A DNA stretch of 64,000 nucleotides. Source: Imbroritus primus (GTDB lineage: Bacteria; Pseudomonadota; Gammaproteobacteria; Burkholderiales; Burkholderiaceae). The notes under the pieces were generated by a model, which made no database searches, was not told where the DNA came from, and saw nothing but the letters and a program-made list of their open reading frames with translations. Of this stretch, positions 26,442 through 36,486 are shown piece by piece. The stretch is from assembly GCA_000272025.2 (NCBI GenBank), contig AKCV02000015.1:434001-498000 (forward strand), in the 5' to 3' direction. Position 1 is the first letter of the stretch. Each line of letters begins with the position of its first letter. Position numbers and translations under genes: made by a program.

Positions 26442-27485
26442 TTACGCCGAGCGGTCGCGCTTGCGCTCCTCGCCTCCCTTGAAGATACTCAGAATCCGCG
26501 TCGCCAGTGGCGCATCATCCGTCAGGGCCTGCGTGGCCGGCGCGCGGGTGGTGGCGTCGATCAGCGCGTTGGACTGTTCGCGCAACACCTTCTGCAGATG
26601 ATAGACGCTTTGCGGACGCGCCTCGGCCTGCAGGCTCAGGCACCAGCCGACGAGGTCGACCAGCCCTTCCGTGTAGTAGGCGCGCAGGCGGTTGAGTTGC
26701 GCCGGGGCGCGGTCTTCGCGGTGGCGCTGGTTTGCTTCCTGTGGGGGCGAGCCGGCCATGCACGCGTAGAGCGTTGCGCCGATGCTGTAGATATCGGTCC
26801 AGGGACCCAGGGCGCCACCGCGCGTATACAGTTCCGGGGCAGCAAAGCCCGGGGTGTACATGGGCTGGAAGCGGGAACCTTCGGCCATCAGGATCTGTCG
26901 CGCGGCGCCAAAATCGAGCAGGATCGGCGAGTTGTCCTCGCGCAGATAGATGTTGCCGGGTTTGATGTCGAGGTGCAGCAGCTTGTGGATGTGGACTTCG
27001 CGCAGCCCATTCATCAGGGCATGAAATACCTTGCGGATCACATGCTCGCGCAGCATTTTTGATTTGCCTTGCTGCCGGGCGTGCAGGATGTGTTCCTGCA
27101 GCGTCTTGCCTTCCTCGTAGGCCATGACCATGTACACCGTGCCATTCTCGCGGAAGAAGTTGAGCACGCGCACGATGCTCGGGTGCACGATGTTCGCGAG
27201 CGAGCGGCCTTCCTCGAAAAAATACTTGAGGCCCATGCGGAAGGCGGAGGCGCTTTCTTCCGGCACCAGCGGAATCAGCTCGCCGGACGCGCGACGCGCC
27301 AGGGAGGAGGGCAGGTATTCCTTGATGGCGACCGGCTCGCCCTGTTCATCCACCGCCAGGTAGACGAAACTGAAACCGCCGCTCGCCAACTTCTTTACAA
27401 TGCGGTAATTGGACAGCAGCGTGCCAACAGGTAGGGGCGCGCTTTTTTGCGGCTGGCCGGCTTTGGATTCAGACATGGGGCTCAT
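26442..27485 (-). CDS. Serine/threonine protein kinase
   Basis: This kinase of about 347 residues has a Gly-rich loop (KLASGGFSFVYLA), the ATP-binding Lys in VAIKEYLP, the catalytic loop HLDIKPGN and metal-binding DFG in LLDFGAAR, then AAPELY. The catalytic loop reads HLD in place of HRD, so the activation-segment Arg contact is absent (a non-RD kinase). There is no transmembrane segment or extracellular sensor, so it is cytosolic. Start 27485 or 27476 cannot be decided, as no ribosome site is visible. It is encoded just upstream of the PP2C phosphatase and divergent from yicC. Confidence 0.92.
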   Translation of the reverse strand: MSPMSESKAGQPQKSAPLPVGTLLSNYRIVKKLASGGFSFVYLAVDEQGEPVAIKEYLPSSLARRASGELIPLVPEESASAFRMGLKYFFEEGRSLANIVHPSIVRVLNFFRENGTVYMVMAYEEGKTLQEHILHARQQGKSKMLREHVIRKVFHALMNGLREVHIHKLLHLDIKPGNIYLREDNSPILLDFGAARQILMAEGSRFQPMYTPGFAAPELYTRGGALGPWTDIYSIGATLYACMAGSPPQEANQRHREDRAPAQLNRLRAYYTEGLVDLVGWCLSLQAEARPQSVYHLQKVLREQSNALIDATTRAPATQALTDDAPLATRILSIFKGGEERKRDRSA

Positions 27486-27678
27486 CGACGTGTTGGCCCG
27501 CCGATTGTCGGAGGTATTGCAGCGCTTGTAAAGCCGCCCGGGCCCTACTGTTGGATGGCCGCACCATCCGCCCGATGCGGGCGGTGGCAGCGTAGCCGAT
27601 TGAGCCCATGTTGCACCGCCACGAGCCCTGCCGAAGCCATCTGTCCTCTTTTTGCAAGCATCGTTTAGGAACGTTCCC

Positions 27679-28614
27679 ATGATCTACAGCATGACAGGCT
27701 ATGGTGCAGCATCGCGCCAGGCTATCCTGACCGGGCCCGATGGCGCGCCCAGTGGCAGGACCGCCACGGTAACGGTGGAATTCCGTACGGTGAATTCCCG
27801 TTTTCTCGACATGCTGTTCCGCGTGCCGGACGAATGTCGGCCGTTTGAGCCGGCGATTCGCGAACTGCTTGCCAAGGTGCTGTCGCGCGGCAAGCTGGAG
27901 TGCCGCATCAACCTGCAGCGCGTGGACGTCGGCAGCGCCGCCGTGACGCTCAACGACGGACCGCTGGCGCAACTGCAGGCGCTGGAGCAGCAGGTGCAGG
28001 CGCGCTTTCCGCAGGCCGGTGGACTGCGCATGGGCGAGATCCTACGCTGGCCGGGTGTCGTGGCCGAGCCCGAGCTGACACAAGACACCCTGCGCGATGC
28101 TGTCATGGCGGCCGCCGAGGCTGCGCTGCAGCAATTGCGCGAAACCCGGGCACGTGAGGGGGCCGCGCTTCGGCAGGTACTGCTGGATCGCGTGGACGGC
28201 ATGCTGGCGATCGTGACGCGGCTGGCGCCGCTGGTGCCCCAGCTGATTCAGCAGCACCAGGACAAGCTGACCGAACGCCTGCGCGACGCTTTCGGCCTGG
28301 CGGCTCCCGAAGGCATTCCCGCCATGAGCCGCGAGGAGGTCGCTGAGCGTATCCGCCAGGAAGCGACGGTCTACGGCATCCGCATCGACATTGCCGAAGA
28401 ACTGTCGCGTCTCGAGGCGCATCTGCAGGAGACACGTCATCTGCTGCAGAAGGGCGGGCAATTGGGCAAGCGGCTCGACTTTATGACGCAGGAGCTGAAC
28501 CGCGAGGCCAACACGCTCGGTTCGAAGGCGGCGGCCAAGGAACTCGCCGACGCCTCGATGGAGCTCAAGCTGCTGATCGAGCAGGTCCGCGAACAGGTAC
28601 AGAATCTGGAGTAA
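27679..28614 (+). CDS. yicC: YicC-family endoribonuclease
   Basis: This 311-residue protein begins with the family hallmark [14 protein letters not shown] and ends with the conserved [17 protein letters not shown]; the middle holds [11 protein letters not shown] and [20 protein letters not shown]. YicC-like proteins are RNA-decay factors with endoribonuclease activity. AGGAA lies 8 bases before ATG 27679; an in-frame ATG at 27652 is not preferred. The order yicC-gmk-rpoZ-spoT is conserved in proteobacteria. Confidence 0.95.
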   Translation: MIYSMTGYGAASRQAILTGPDGAPSGRTATVTVEFRTVNSRFLDMLFRVPDECRPFEPAIRELLAKVLSRGKLECRINLQRVDVGSAAVTLNDGPLAQLQALEQQVQARFPQAGGLRMGEILRWPGVVAEPELTQDTLRDAVMAAAEAALQQLRETRAREGAALRQVLLDRVDGMLAIVTRLAPLVPQLIQQHQDKLTERLRDAFGLAAPEGIPAMSREEVAERIRQEATVYGIRIDIAEELSRLEAHLQETRHLLQKGGQLGKRLDFMTQELNREANTLGSKAAAKELADASMELKLLIEQVREQVQNLE

Positions 28615-28619
28615 GCACA

Positions 28620-29273
28620 ATGTCGCAGGGTATTCATTCGTCCGCCGCCGAGATGCACTATCCCGGCAACCTTTTCATGGTCGTGGCCCCATCGGGCGCG
28701 GGCAAGTCGTCGCTGGTCAATGCGCTGCTGGCCCAGGACGCGCACATCCGCCTGTCGGTCTCGTACACCACGCGCGCCCCGCGGCCTGGCGAAACCGACG
28801 GGGTTCAATACCATTTCGTTTCGGTCGACGAGTTCATGGCTGCGCGCGATCGCGGCGAGTTTCTTGAATGGGCCGAGGTGCATGGCAACTACTATGCGAC
28901 CTCGCGCGTGTGGATCGAGCAGCAGATGGCGGCCGGCACCGATGTCCTGCTGGAGATCGACTGGCAGGGCGCGCAGCAGGTGCACAAGCAGTTTGCCAAT
29001 GCAGTGGAGATCTTCATCCTGCCGCCATCGCTGACGGCGCTCGAGGAGCGGCTCAAGAAACGCGGGCAGGATGCCGACAACGTCATCACGCGCCGCTTGC
29101 TGGCGGCAGGCAGCGAGATGGCACATGCGCCGGAAGCGGACTACGTCATTATCAATGAGGTCTTCGACACCGCCTTGCAGCAGTTGCGCGGCGTGGTAGA
29201 GGCGACGCGGCTACGCGTCGATTCGCAGCGTGCACGGCACACGCAACTGTTCAGCGAACTGGGTATTCATTAA
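28620..29273 (+). CDS. gmk: Guanylate kinase
   Basis: This 217-residue enzyme phosphorylates GMP to GDP. It has the P-loop [10 protein letters not shown] (about residue 25), the GMP-binding [20 protein letters not shown], the segment [12 protein letters not shown], and a normal C terminus. It begins 5 bp after yicC and precedes rpoZ, so it supplies guanine nucleotides beside the alarmone gene spoT. Confidence 0.97.
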   Translation: MSQGIHSSAAEMHYPGNLFMVVAPSGAGKSSLVNALLAQDAHIRLSVSYTTRAPRPGETDGVQYHFVSVDEFMAARDRGEFLEWAEVHGNYYATSRVWIEQQMAAGTDVLLEIDWQGAQQVHKQFANAVEIFILPPSLTALEERLKKRGQDADNVITRRLLAAGSEMAHAPEADYVIINEVFDTALQQLRGVVEATRLRVDSQRARHTQLFSELGIH

Positions 29274-29396
29274 GCTCAAGAGAGCGATGCAGCACGGCAT
29301 GGCGGCGAGTCGGAAATAGCCTTTCCGGCAGCCTCCCCGGCGGTGCTGCTAGAATGCACATATTGTGTTTAGGAATTCTTCCGAGGTAAATCATTT

Positions 29397-29606
29397 ATGG
29401 CGCGTATTACAGTCGAAGACTGCCTGAAACAGATCCCGAACCGCTTTGTACTGTCGCTCGTGGCAACGTACCGCGCGCGTCAGATCGAGGGCGGCCACTC
29501 CCCCAAGCTGGAAGCAAACCGCGACAAGGCGACCGTTATCGCCCTGCGTGAAGTGGCCTCGGGCCTGACCGGCGTGGAAATGCTCAAAAAAGTTCCTCTG
29601 AACTGA
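29397..29606 (+). CDS. rpoZ: RNA polymerase omega subunit
   Basis: The 69-residue protein has the omega signature [10 protein letters not shown] near the start and [19 protein letters not shown], the segment that clamps beta-prime and contributes to the ppGpp site. Its length is normal. The gene follows gmk by 123 bp and precedes spoT. GAGG lies about 10 bases before the ATG. Confidence 0.97.
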   Translation: MARITVEDCLKQIPNRFVLSLVATYRARQIEGGHSPKLEANRDKATVIALREVASGLTGVEMLKKVPLN

Positions 29607-29675
29607 TTGGCAAGCGGGCAGATGGTGTTGCTGCGACTGTGTGCATAGTGTGCCGCGCTGAGGAGCGGAGTCGCG

Positions 29676-32222
29676 ATGTCGTCCAGCCTGCCACCTTCCA
29701 CGCCTGAAGCCAAGCGTCCCAGCCGGCACGCCGAGGCCGATACGGCCACGGCGCTTCCGGTGGAGCGGGCCGCCGCGTCGCGTGGCACGGGTGCCACTTC
29801 AACGGCGACTGCAGTGCCACGCACCGGCGCGCCGAACCTGCCTGACCCGCTCGGCACGGAAATCGTCGGCGAGCGCGCGGTGGCGGTTCCCCTCAAGGAA
29901 CACCGCACCTCGCCACGCCGGGATGAACCAGTGGTCGTGCCGGCCAGCGTTGCGGCGGATGCAGGCCCAAAGTCCGATAACCTGTTCATCGATGCCGTAC
30001 TGGAGCAATCCTACCGGCACCTGTTCGGGCCCACCTCGCAACCTGCCGCGCCGCCACGCCAGCAGGTCGTCTCCATCTCCGCGCTCGCGGAGAAGCTCAA
30101 ATACCTCAAGCCCGCTGATATCAAGCTGGTCCGAGAGGCCTTCCATTTTTCCGACGAAGCGCACCTCGGGCAGTATCGCCAGAGCGGCGAACCCTACATC
30201 ACCCATCCGGTCGCTGTCGCCGAGTTGTGCGCCGACTGGATGCTTGACGCCCAGTCGATCATGGCAGCCCTGCTGCACGACGTGATGGAAGACCAGGGGG
30301 TGACCAAGACCGAGCTCGCAGAAAAATTCGGCCCCAAGGTTGCCGAGTTGGTCGATGGACTCACCAAGCTGGACAAGCTCGAATTCCAGAGCCGCGAACA
30401 GGCGCAGGCCGAAAGCTTCCGCAAGATGCTGCTGGCCATGGCGCGCGATGTGCGCGTGATCCTCGTGAAACTGGCCGACCGCACGCACAACATGCGCACG
30501 CTCGACCATGTGCCGTCGGAAAAGCGTCGCCGCATCGCGCTGGAAACGATGGAGATCTACGCGCCCATCGCACATCGGCTCGGACTGAACTCTACCTATC
30601 GCGAGCTGCAGGAACTCAGCTTCAAGGTTGGTTCGCCATTTCGGTATGCCACGCTCGACAAGGCCATCCGCGCGGCGCGCGGCAATCGCCGCGAAGTGGT
30701 CAGCCGGATTCTGGAATCCGCGCAGCGTGCACTGCGCGATGCTGGCATTCCCGCCGAAATGAGCGGCCGCGAAAAAACCGTCTTCAGCATCTACAACAAG
30801 ATGCACGAGAAGCAGCTGTCGTTCTCGCAAGTGCTCGACGTATATGGCTTCCGCGTCGTCGTCGATACGCAGATGCAGTGCTACATGGCCATTGGCGCGC
30901 TGCATTCTCTGTACAAGCCGATGCCCGGCAAGTTCAAGGATTACATCGCCATTCCCAAGGTGAATGGTTACCAATCGCTGCATACCACGTTGGTGGGGCC
31001 GTTCGGCACGCCAGTCGAGTTCCAGATCCGCACGCGCGAGATGCACCAGATCGCCGAGGCCGGCGTGGCGGCGCACTGGATGTACAAGCAACAGAATGAA
31101 GAATTTACGGATGTCCAGAAGCATGCGCACCAGTGGCTGCAATCATTGCTGGATATCCAGAGCCAGACCGGCGACTCGCAGGAATTCCTCGAGCACGTCA
31201 AGATCGACCTGTTCCCGGATGCGGTCTATGTGTTCACGCCCAAGGGCGAGATCCGCAACCTGCCGCGCGGCGCCACGGCACTCGATTTTGCTTATGCCGT
31301 GCACAGCGACATCGGCAACCAGTGCGTGGCCGTCAAGATCAACAATGAACTGCTGCCGCTGCGCACCGAACTGAAGAACGGCGACATCATCGAGGTCACG
31401 ACCGCGCCGTATTCGAAACCGAATCCAGCGTGGCTGTCGTTCGTGCGTACCGGCAAGGCGCGCGCCGCCATCCGCCATTACCTCAAGACCACGCAGCTGC
31501 ACGAGGCTATCCAGCTGGGCGAACGCCTGCTTGAACAGGCCACGCGCCTGCTCGGCATCGACCTGCAGGCCTTGCCGCAGGCGGTGTGGGACAACATGAT
31601 CCAGTGGACCGGTAACAAGACTCGCGAGGACATCTTTGCCGATCTCGCGCTGGGCCGCCGCGTGGCTGCGGTGATTGCCCGCCGGATCGAAATCGTGCTG
31701 CACGAACTCGGACATGAAGCCAGCGCGGCTGCCCTGACCACGCCAGGTATGGCCGGCGAGGATTCACCGGCCGTGGCGGTGACCGGTGACGAAGGCATGT
31801 CGATGGTCCTGTCGCCATGCTGCCGGCCGATTCCAGGTGACGACATCGTTGGCTATCTTGGCAAGGGCGAAGGCTTGCAGATCCACGTGCAGGATTGCAA
31901 GGTGGCCAAGCGACTGCACAGCAAGGATCCGGATCACTGGATCGACGTCATGTGGGCGCCGCGCATTTCGCGCGTGTTCGATGTGTCGATCAAAGTCATG
32001 GTGCACAACGTCAAGGGCATCCTGGCCCGCGTGACCGCCGATCTGACGGCCGCCGATGCCAATGTGGCGCACGTCTCGATGGAACCTGAAATGGGGCAGG
32101 AAGCATCGTTCATGCAGTTCATCATCCAGGTGCGCGACCGTGTGCACCTCGCCAATGTCATGCGCGCCCTGCGTCGCAATCCCGACGTGATCCGGATTGC
32201 GCGGGACCGCAACGACCACTGA
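29676..32222 (+). CDS. spoT: Bifunctional (p)ppGpp synthetase/hydrolase
   Basis: This 848-residue RelA/SpoT protein carries a hydrolase domain with intact HD (ALLHDVMED, and LVKLADRTHNMRTL), a synthetase domain (YGFRVVVDT; KFKDYIAIPKVNGYQSLHTTL), a TGS domain (VFTPKGEIRNLPRGATALDFAYAVHSD) and a C-terminal ACT domain (VKGILARVTADLTAADANV). The first 110 residues are low-complexity Ser/Pro/Ala-rich and precede the HD domain; this extension is longer than in E. coli SpoT. The intact hydrolase residues argue for SpoT/Rsh over RelA. Confidence 0.95.
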   Translation: MSSSLPPSTPEAKRPSRHAEADTATALPVERAAASRGTGATSTATAVPRTGAPNLPDPLGTEIVGERAVAVPLKEHRTSPRRDEPVVVPASVAADAGPKSDNLFIDAVLEQSYRHLFGPTSQPAAPPRQQVVSISALAEKLKYLKPADIKLVREAFHFSDEAHLGQYRQSGEPYITHPVAVAELCADWMLDAQSIMAALLHDVMEDQGVTKTELAEKFGPKVAELVDGLTKLDKLEFQSREQAQAESFRKMLLAMARDVRVILVKLADRTHNMRTLDHVPSEKRRRIALETMEIYAPIAHRLGLNSTYRELQELSFKVGSPFRYATLDKAIRAARGNRREVVSRILESAQRALRDAGIPAEMSGREKTVFSIYNKMHEKQLSFSQVLDVYGFRVVVDTQMQCYMAIGALHSLYKPMPGKFKDYIAIPKVNGYQSLHTTLVGPFGTPVEFQIRTREMHQIAEAGVAAHWMYKQQNEEFTDVQKHAHQWLQSLLDIQSQTGDSQEFLEHVKIDLFPDAVYVFTPKGEIRNLPRGATALDFAYAVHSDIGNQCVAVKINNELLPLRTELKNGDIIEVTTAPYSKPNPAWLSFVRTGKARAAIRHYLKTTQLHEAIQLGERLLEQATRLLGIDLQALPQAVWDNMIQWTGNKTREDIFADLALGRRVAAVIARRIEIVLHELGHEASAAALTTPGMAGEDSPAVAVTGDEGMSMVLSPCCRPIPGDDIVGYLGKGEGLQIHVQDCKVAKRLHSKDPDHWIDVMWAPRISRVFDVSIKVMVHNVKGILARVTADLTAADANVAHVSMEPEMGQEASFMQFIIQVRDRVHLANVMRALRRNPDVIRIARDRNDH

Positions 32223-32236
32223 TCATTGCCCGGGCT

Positions 32237-32797
32237 TCACGTGCGGCGCGGGTAGGTTACCGCGATGATGTCGATCTCCTCGGGCCCGGCAGGCGTGTGC
32301 AGCGTCACCGTATCTCCCTCGCGTGCCTTGATCAGCGCCCGAGCAATCGGCGAGATCCAGCTGACGTGTCCGCGCTCCAGGTCGACTTCGTCCGTGCCGA
32401 CGATGGTCACAGTGCACTCCTCGTTTGCGGGCGTGATATACGTGACGGTCGCGCCGAAGAAGATCTGGTCGTTGTCGCCCTGCAGGCTGGCATCCACCAC
32501 CTCTGCCTTTTCCAGGCGTTTGGTCAGAAAGCGGATACGGCGATCAATTTCCCGAAGGCGTTTCTTGCCGTAGAGATAGTCGCCGTTTTCCGAACGGTCG
32601 CCGTTCGACGCTGCCCACGAGACGATCTTTACCACCTCGGGCCGCTCTTCGTCGATCAGGTGCAGCAACTCGTCCTTCAGGCGCTGGTGGCCGGCGGGCG
32701 TAATATAGTTCTTGGTTCCCGGGGGGAGCGGGCTGATGTCCTCACCCAGATCGTCGTCGTCGCTGGTTTCGGATTCTTTGGTAAACGCTTTGCTCAT
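32237..32797 (-). CDS. greB: Transcription elongation factor GreB
   Basis: This 186-residue factor rescues backtracked RNA polymerase. The Gre N-terminal coiled coil (NYITPAGHQRLKDELLHLIDEERPEV) carries the DYLYGKKRLREIDRRIRFL segment with the SENGDY acidic tip, and the C-terminal FKBP-like domain (VGTDEVDLERGHVSWISPIARALI) follows. Length and the ENGDYLYGKKRLRE tip distinguish GreB from GreA. It is convergent with spoT, 14 bp apart. Confidence 0.95.
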   Translation of the reverse strand: MSKAFTKESETSDDDDLGEDISPLPPGTKNYITPAGHQRLKDELLHLIDEERPEVVKIVSWAASNGDRSENGDYLYGKKRLREIDRRIRFLTKRLEKAEVVDASLQGDNDQIFFGATVTYITPANEECTVTIVGTDEVDLERGHVSWISPIARALIKAREGDTVTLHTPAGPEEIDIIAVTYPRRT

Positions 32798-32902
32798 GCG
32801 GTGCTGCGGTTGCGCCAGGAAAAATCAGGATGCGCCTATTATAGGAGGACCGCCGGAGTGACAGGGCGAGAGAGGTCATCTGCTCTTTTTTTAAAAAAGG
32901 GC

Positions 32903-32930
32903 TTCCCAAACGCAAAAATTCCGATATAAT
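32903..32930 (+). promoter_or_regulatory. Promoter of tRNA-Arg
   Basis: A consensus TATAAT (32925-32930) lies 14 bases before the tRNA, with TTCCCA (32903-32908) 16 bases further upstream as a weak -35 box. Position and the perfect -10 suit a strong tRNA promoter. Confidence 0.7.
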
Positions 32931-32944
32931 CTTGCTTCTCGAGT

Positions 32945-33021
32945 GCGGCTGTAGCTCAGTTGGATAGAGTACTTGGCTACGAACCAAGGGGTCGTGGGTT
33001 CGAATCCTGCCAGCCGCGCCA
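32945..33021 (+). tRNA. tRNA-Arg (anticodon ACG)
   Basis: The 77-base sequence folds as a cloverleaf with acceptor GCGGCTG/CAGCCGC, D-arm GCTCAGTTGGATAGAGT, anticodon loop CTACGAA with ACG at its centre, and T-arm GTGGGTTCGAATCCTGC. CCA is encoded at 33019-33021. The A34 would be deaminated to inosine by TadA. Confidence 0.97.
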
Positions 33022-33029
33022 CCTACAAG

Positions 33030-33063
33030 AAGGGCTTCCAGAAATGGAAGCCCTTTTTCTTTT
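33030..33063 (+). terminator. Rho-independent terminator after tRNA-Arg
   Basis: A 10-bp stem (AAGGGCTTCC / GGAAGCCCTT) with a 6-base loop is followed by a T-rich run (TTTTTCTTTT). It begins 8 bases after the tRNA CCA. Confidence 0.95.
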
Positions 33064-33365
33064 GCTCATTCCTCATCAAAGAACTTCGGCTGGATATAGC
33101 GCTGTCCGGTTCGCTTCTGCTACGCAACGTCTTGCGCGCTTCGCCGCTTGTCCAGAAAAATCTGAATGCCCCAATTGAATGTAAAGCGATAGCGCTGATG
33201 TCAGGCGGCAAGAAATCTGCTTCGATCTCAAAGGTTCGACGGTACTGTCTGTGCGCGAGGCTTTGACGGCGTATCTTCGAGCGGGCCGCGGAGGGTGCCA
33301 GGGGCTCGGCGGAGCGAGATCAAAGAGGTTGGAGCAAGATCGGAGCAGGGCGCTTCCTGTTATGA
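33064..33365. other. Gene-free stretch
   Basis: I find no convincing gene, repeat or RNA structure here. Open frames are short, overlapping and without ribosome sites. No integrase remnant or duplicated tRNA end is visible, although tRNA-Arg is a common insertion site. Confidence 0.5.
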
Positions 33366-33725
33366 ATGTTGCTCTGGTTCTCCGTCTTGGCTATATTGCA
33401 TACAGGTCCATCTCCACTGAGATTGTCTTTCTTGGACGCCATCAACCGCGCTCTCCTTCATGATCGACTCGCTACGTTGCATGCCGCGCGCAAGCAGCGC
33501 GATCCGATTCGCATGGCGCGGGCCAAGGACGCAGTACGGGAGTTGATGGCAGATGGCAGTCTGTCGGCCGAGTTGTTCGAGCAGGCCGTATTGGCCCTGA
33601 TCGACCCTGCTGGTGCGCGTATCTCTGGTGCACAACGCGAGGTCATTCCCTATCGCTGGCGCGAGCCTGTCGACTCAGACGCAACGCCTCCCCCTCACGT
33701 AATGCCAGGCTCTTCGGCGTCCTGA
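33366..33725 (+). CDS. Hypothetical protein, doubtful start
   Basis: This frame encodes up to 119 residues. The part from about residue 20 (SFLDAINRALLHDRLATLHAARKQRDPIRMARAKDAVRELMADGSL) is charged and helical and looks like real protein; the first 19 residues look random, so a start near 33423 (TTG) is possible. No family is recognised and no ribosome site stands out. It is followed by a PAS protein gene on the same strand. Confidence 0.4.
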   Translation: MLLWFSVLAILHTGPSPLRLSFLDAINRALLHDRLATLHAARKQRDPIRMARAKDAVRELMADGSLSAELFEQAVLALIDPAGARISGAQREVIPYRWREPVDSDATPPPHVMPGSSAS

Positions 33726-33893
33726 CCATTCTCCATGCTGTCCCTGTTGTTTTCATGTCTTTCTGTGGCGTGCTGAATTCGTGCTGAGCGTGGCGGCAGT
33801 GCGGATGCGCAGGCTTGCGATGTTCGTGGCCGGGCGCTGCGTGGCGCGTGGGGTATAGTCTGTATGCAGGCAGCAAAGACGGGGGAAGCCACC

Positions 33894-34340
33894 ATGCAGG
33901 AGACCGACGTATGTTCCGGGGTCGATTGGGCGACGATGATCGTAGCGCAGACATCGGATGCCATCATCGCGACCGATCGTGGCGGCGTCATTCGTGTCTG
34001 GAATGCCGGAGCAGAGCGCCTGTTCGGTCATCGCCAGAGCGAGATGCTGGGCGGCAGCCTGGATGTCATCATTCCCGAAACCTTGCGCAAGGCGCACTGG
34101 ATCGGCTTCGACCGCGCGGTGGTCTCTGGTCAGATGAAATATTCAGGCGAGGTCATGACCACCCGTTCGATGCACAAGGACGGACGCAAGCTGTATATCG
34201 ACATGAGTTTCAACCTGCTGCGCGATGCGTCGGACCAGGTGGTCGGCGTACTGGCGATCGCACGCGACTGCACGGCGCGTTACGAGGCGGAGCGTGCCAT
34301 GCGCACGCGCTTGCGCGAACTGGAAGCGCCAAAAGCCTGA
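33894..34340 (+). CDS. Single-domain PAS protein
   Basis: This 148-residue protein is a complete PAS domain: IVAQTSDAIIATDRGGVIRVWNAGAERLFGH, then LGGSLDVIIPETLRKAHWIGFDRAV and a C-cap LLRDASDQVVGVLAIARDCTAR. It has no fused kinase, cyclase or HTH output. The tail ends in a short charged helix (EAERAMRTRLRELE) as in PAS proteins that pair with separate partners. ATG 33894 has GGGGGAAG 7 bases upstream. It ends at a bidirectional terminator shared with ettA. Confidence 0.88.
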   Translation: MQETDVCSGVDWATMIVAQTSDAIIATDRGGVIRVWNAGAERLFGHRQSEMLGGSLDVIIPETLRKAHWIGFDRAVVSGQMKYSGEVMTTRSMHKDGRKLYIDMSFNLLRDASDQVVGVLAIARDCTARYEAERAMRTRLRELEAPKA

Positions 34341-34384
34341 TATCCCGTGTTTTCCGGCGTGTACCCCGGTGTGTGGAGCGAATA

Positions 34385-34417
34385 TGAAAAAACCCGGCGA
34401 CTTGCCGGGTTTTTTCA
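34385..34417. terminator. Bidirectional terminator between PAS gene and ettA
   Basis: An 8-bp stem (AACCCGGC / GCCGGGTT) with loop GACTT has six As on one side and six Ts on the other, so it can end transcription from both convergent genes. Confidence 0.93.
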
Positions 34418-34432
34418 TGAGCCGTACCGCGG

Positions 34433-36097
<1,665 letters not shown>

Positions 36098-36486
36098 TTG
36101 CGAGTGCCTGAATCTGAATGGATGAACAAAGATGCAAGCTTACCCTACTGCGCGATCCGGGGCGATGCCCGTACGTCACTTGCCATGGTTTCAGCCGCGA
36201 TACAGTTTTGACAAGATGCGTGCTGGCGGCCTGAAGCGTGTCGTCTGCGTACGTATCACGCGCTGACGGAAGGGTACCGGGGAACGTGCGCTTCGGATCG
36301 CGCACGGGCGTAACAGTAGTGAGACGCTTGGGCAGCGCCGAATCCGCCAGCATGTCATGCCGTTGTACACGATACGGCAACAACACGCTCGGCAGCCGGT
36401 GGCACTCATATTGCAGGGTAGCGGTCTGGCTTGGCGTTGCCTCATGTGTCAAGCCATCCCCCCTGAATCCGATTACGGGAGTTGCC
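36098..36486. other. 389-bp control region of the Fap-like operon
   Basis: This gap separates the divergent ettA gene from the repeat-protein gene. It holds a sigma-54-type promoter (36400-36415) and, just upstream, an inverted repeat TGCCGT-N10-ACGGCA (36358-36379). The distance suits an activator contact. An open frame running through the gap into the repeat-protein gene from 36238 lacks a ribosome site and a signal peptide, and I do not treat it as coding. Confidence 0.6.
36400..36415 (+). promoter_or_regulatory. Sigma-54 promoter of the Fap-like operon
   Basis: TGGCAC-N5-TTGCA matches the -24/-12 consensus of RpoN promoters, with exact GG-to-GC spacing. The predicted transcript start is about 60 bp before ATG 36487. 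Sigma-54 genes need an enhancer-binding activator, so the operon should be conditionally expressed. Confidence 0.8.

Noticed and set aside
32945-33365. Genomic-island insertion at tRNA-Arg
   Set aside because: No integrase, duplicated tRNA end or composition shift is visible within the next 10 kb.
36238-36486. N-terminal extension of the repeat protein
   Set aside because: It lacks a ribosome site and would bury a perfect signal peptide; the sigma-54 promoter also lies inside it.
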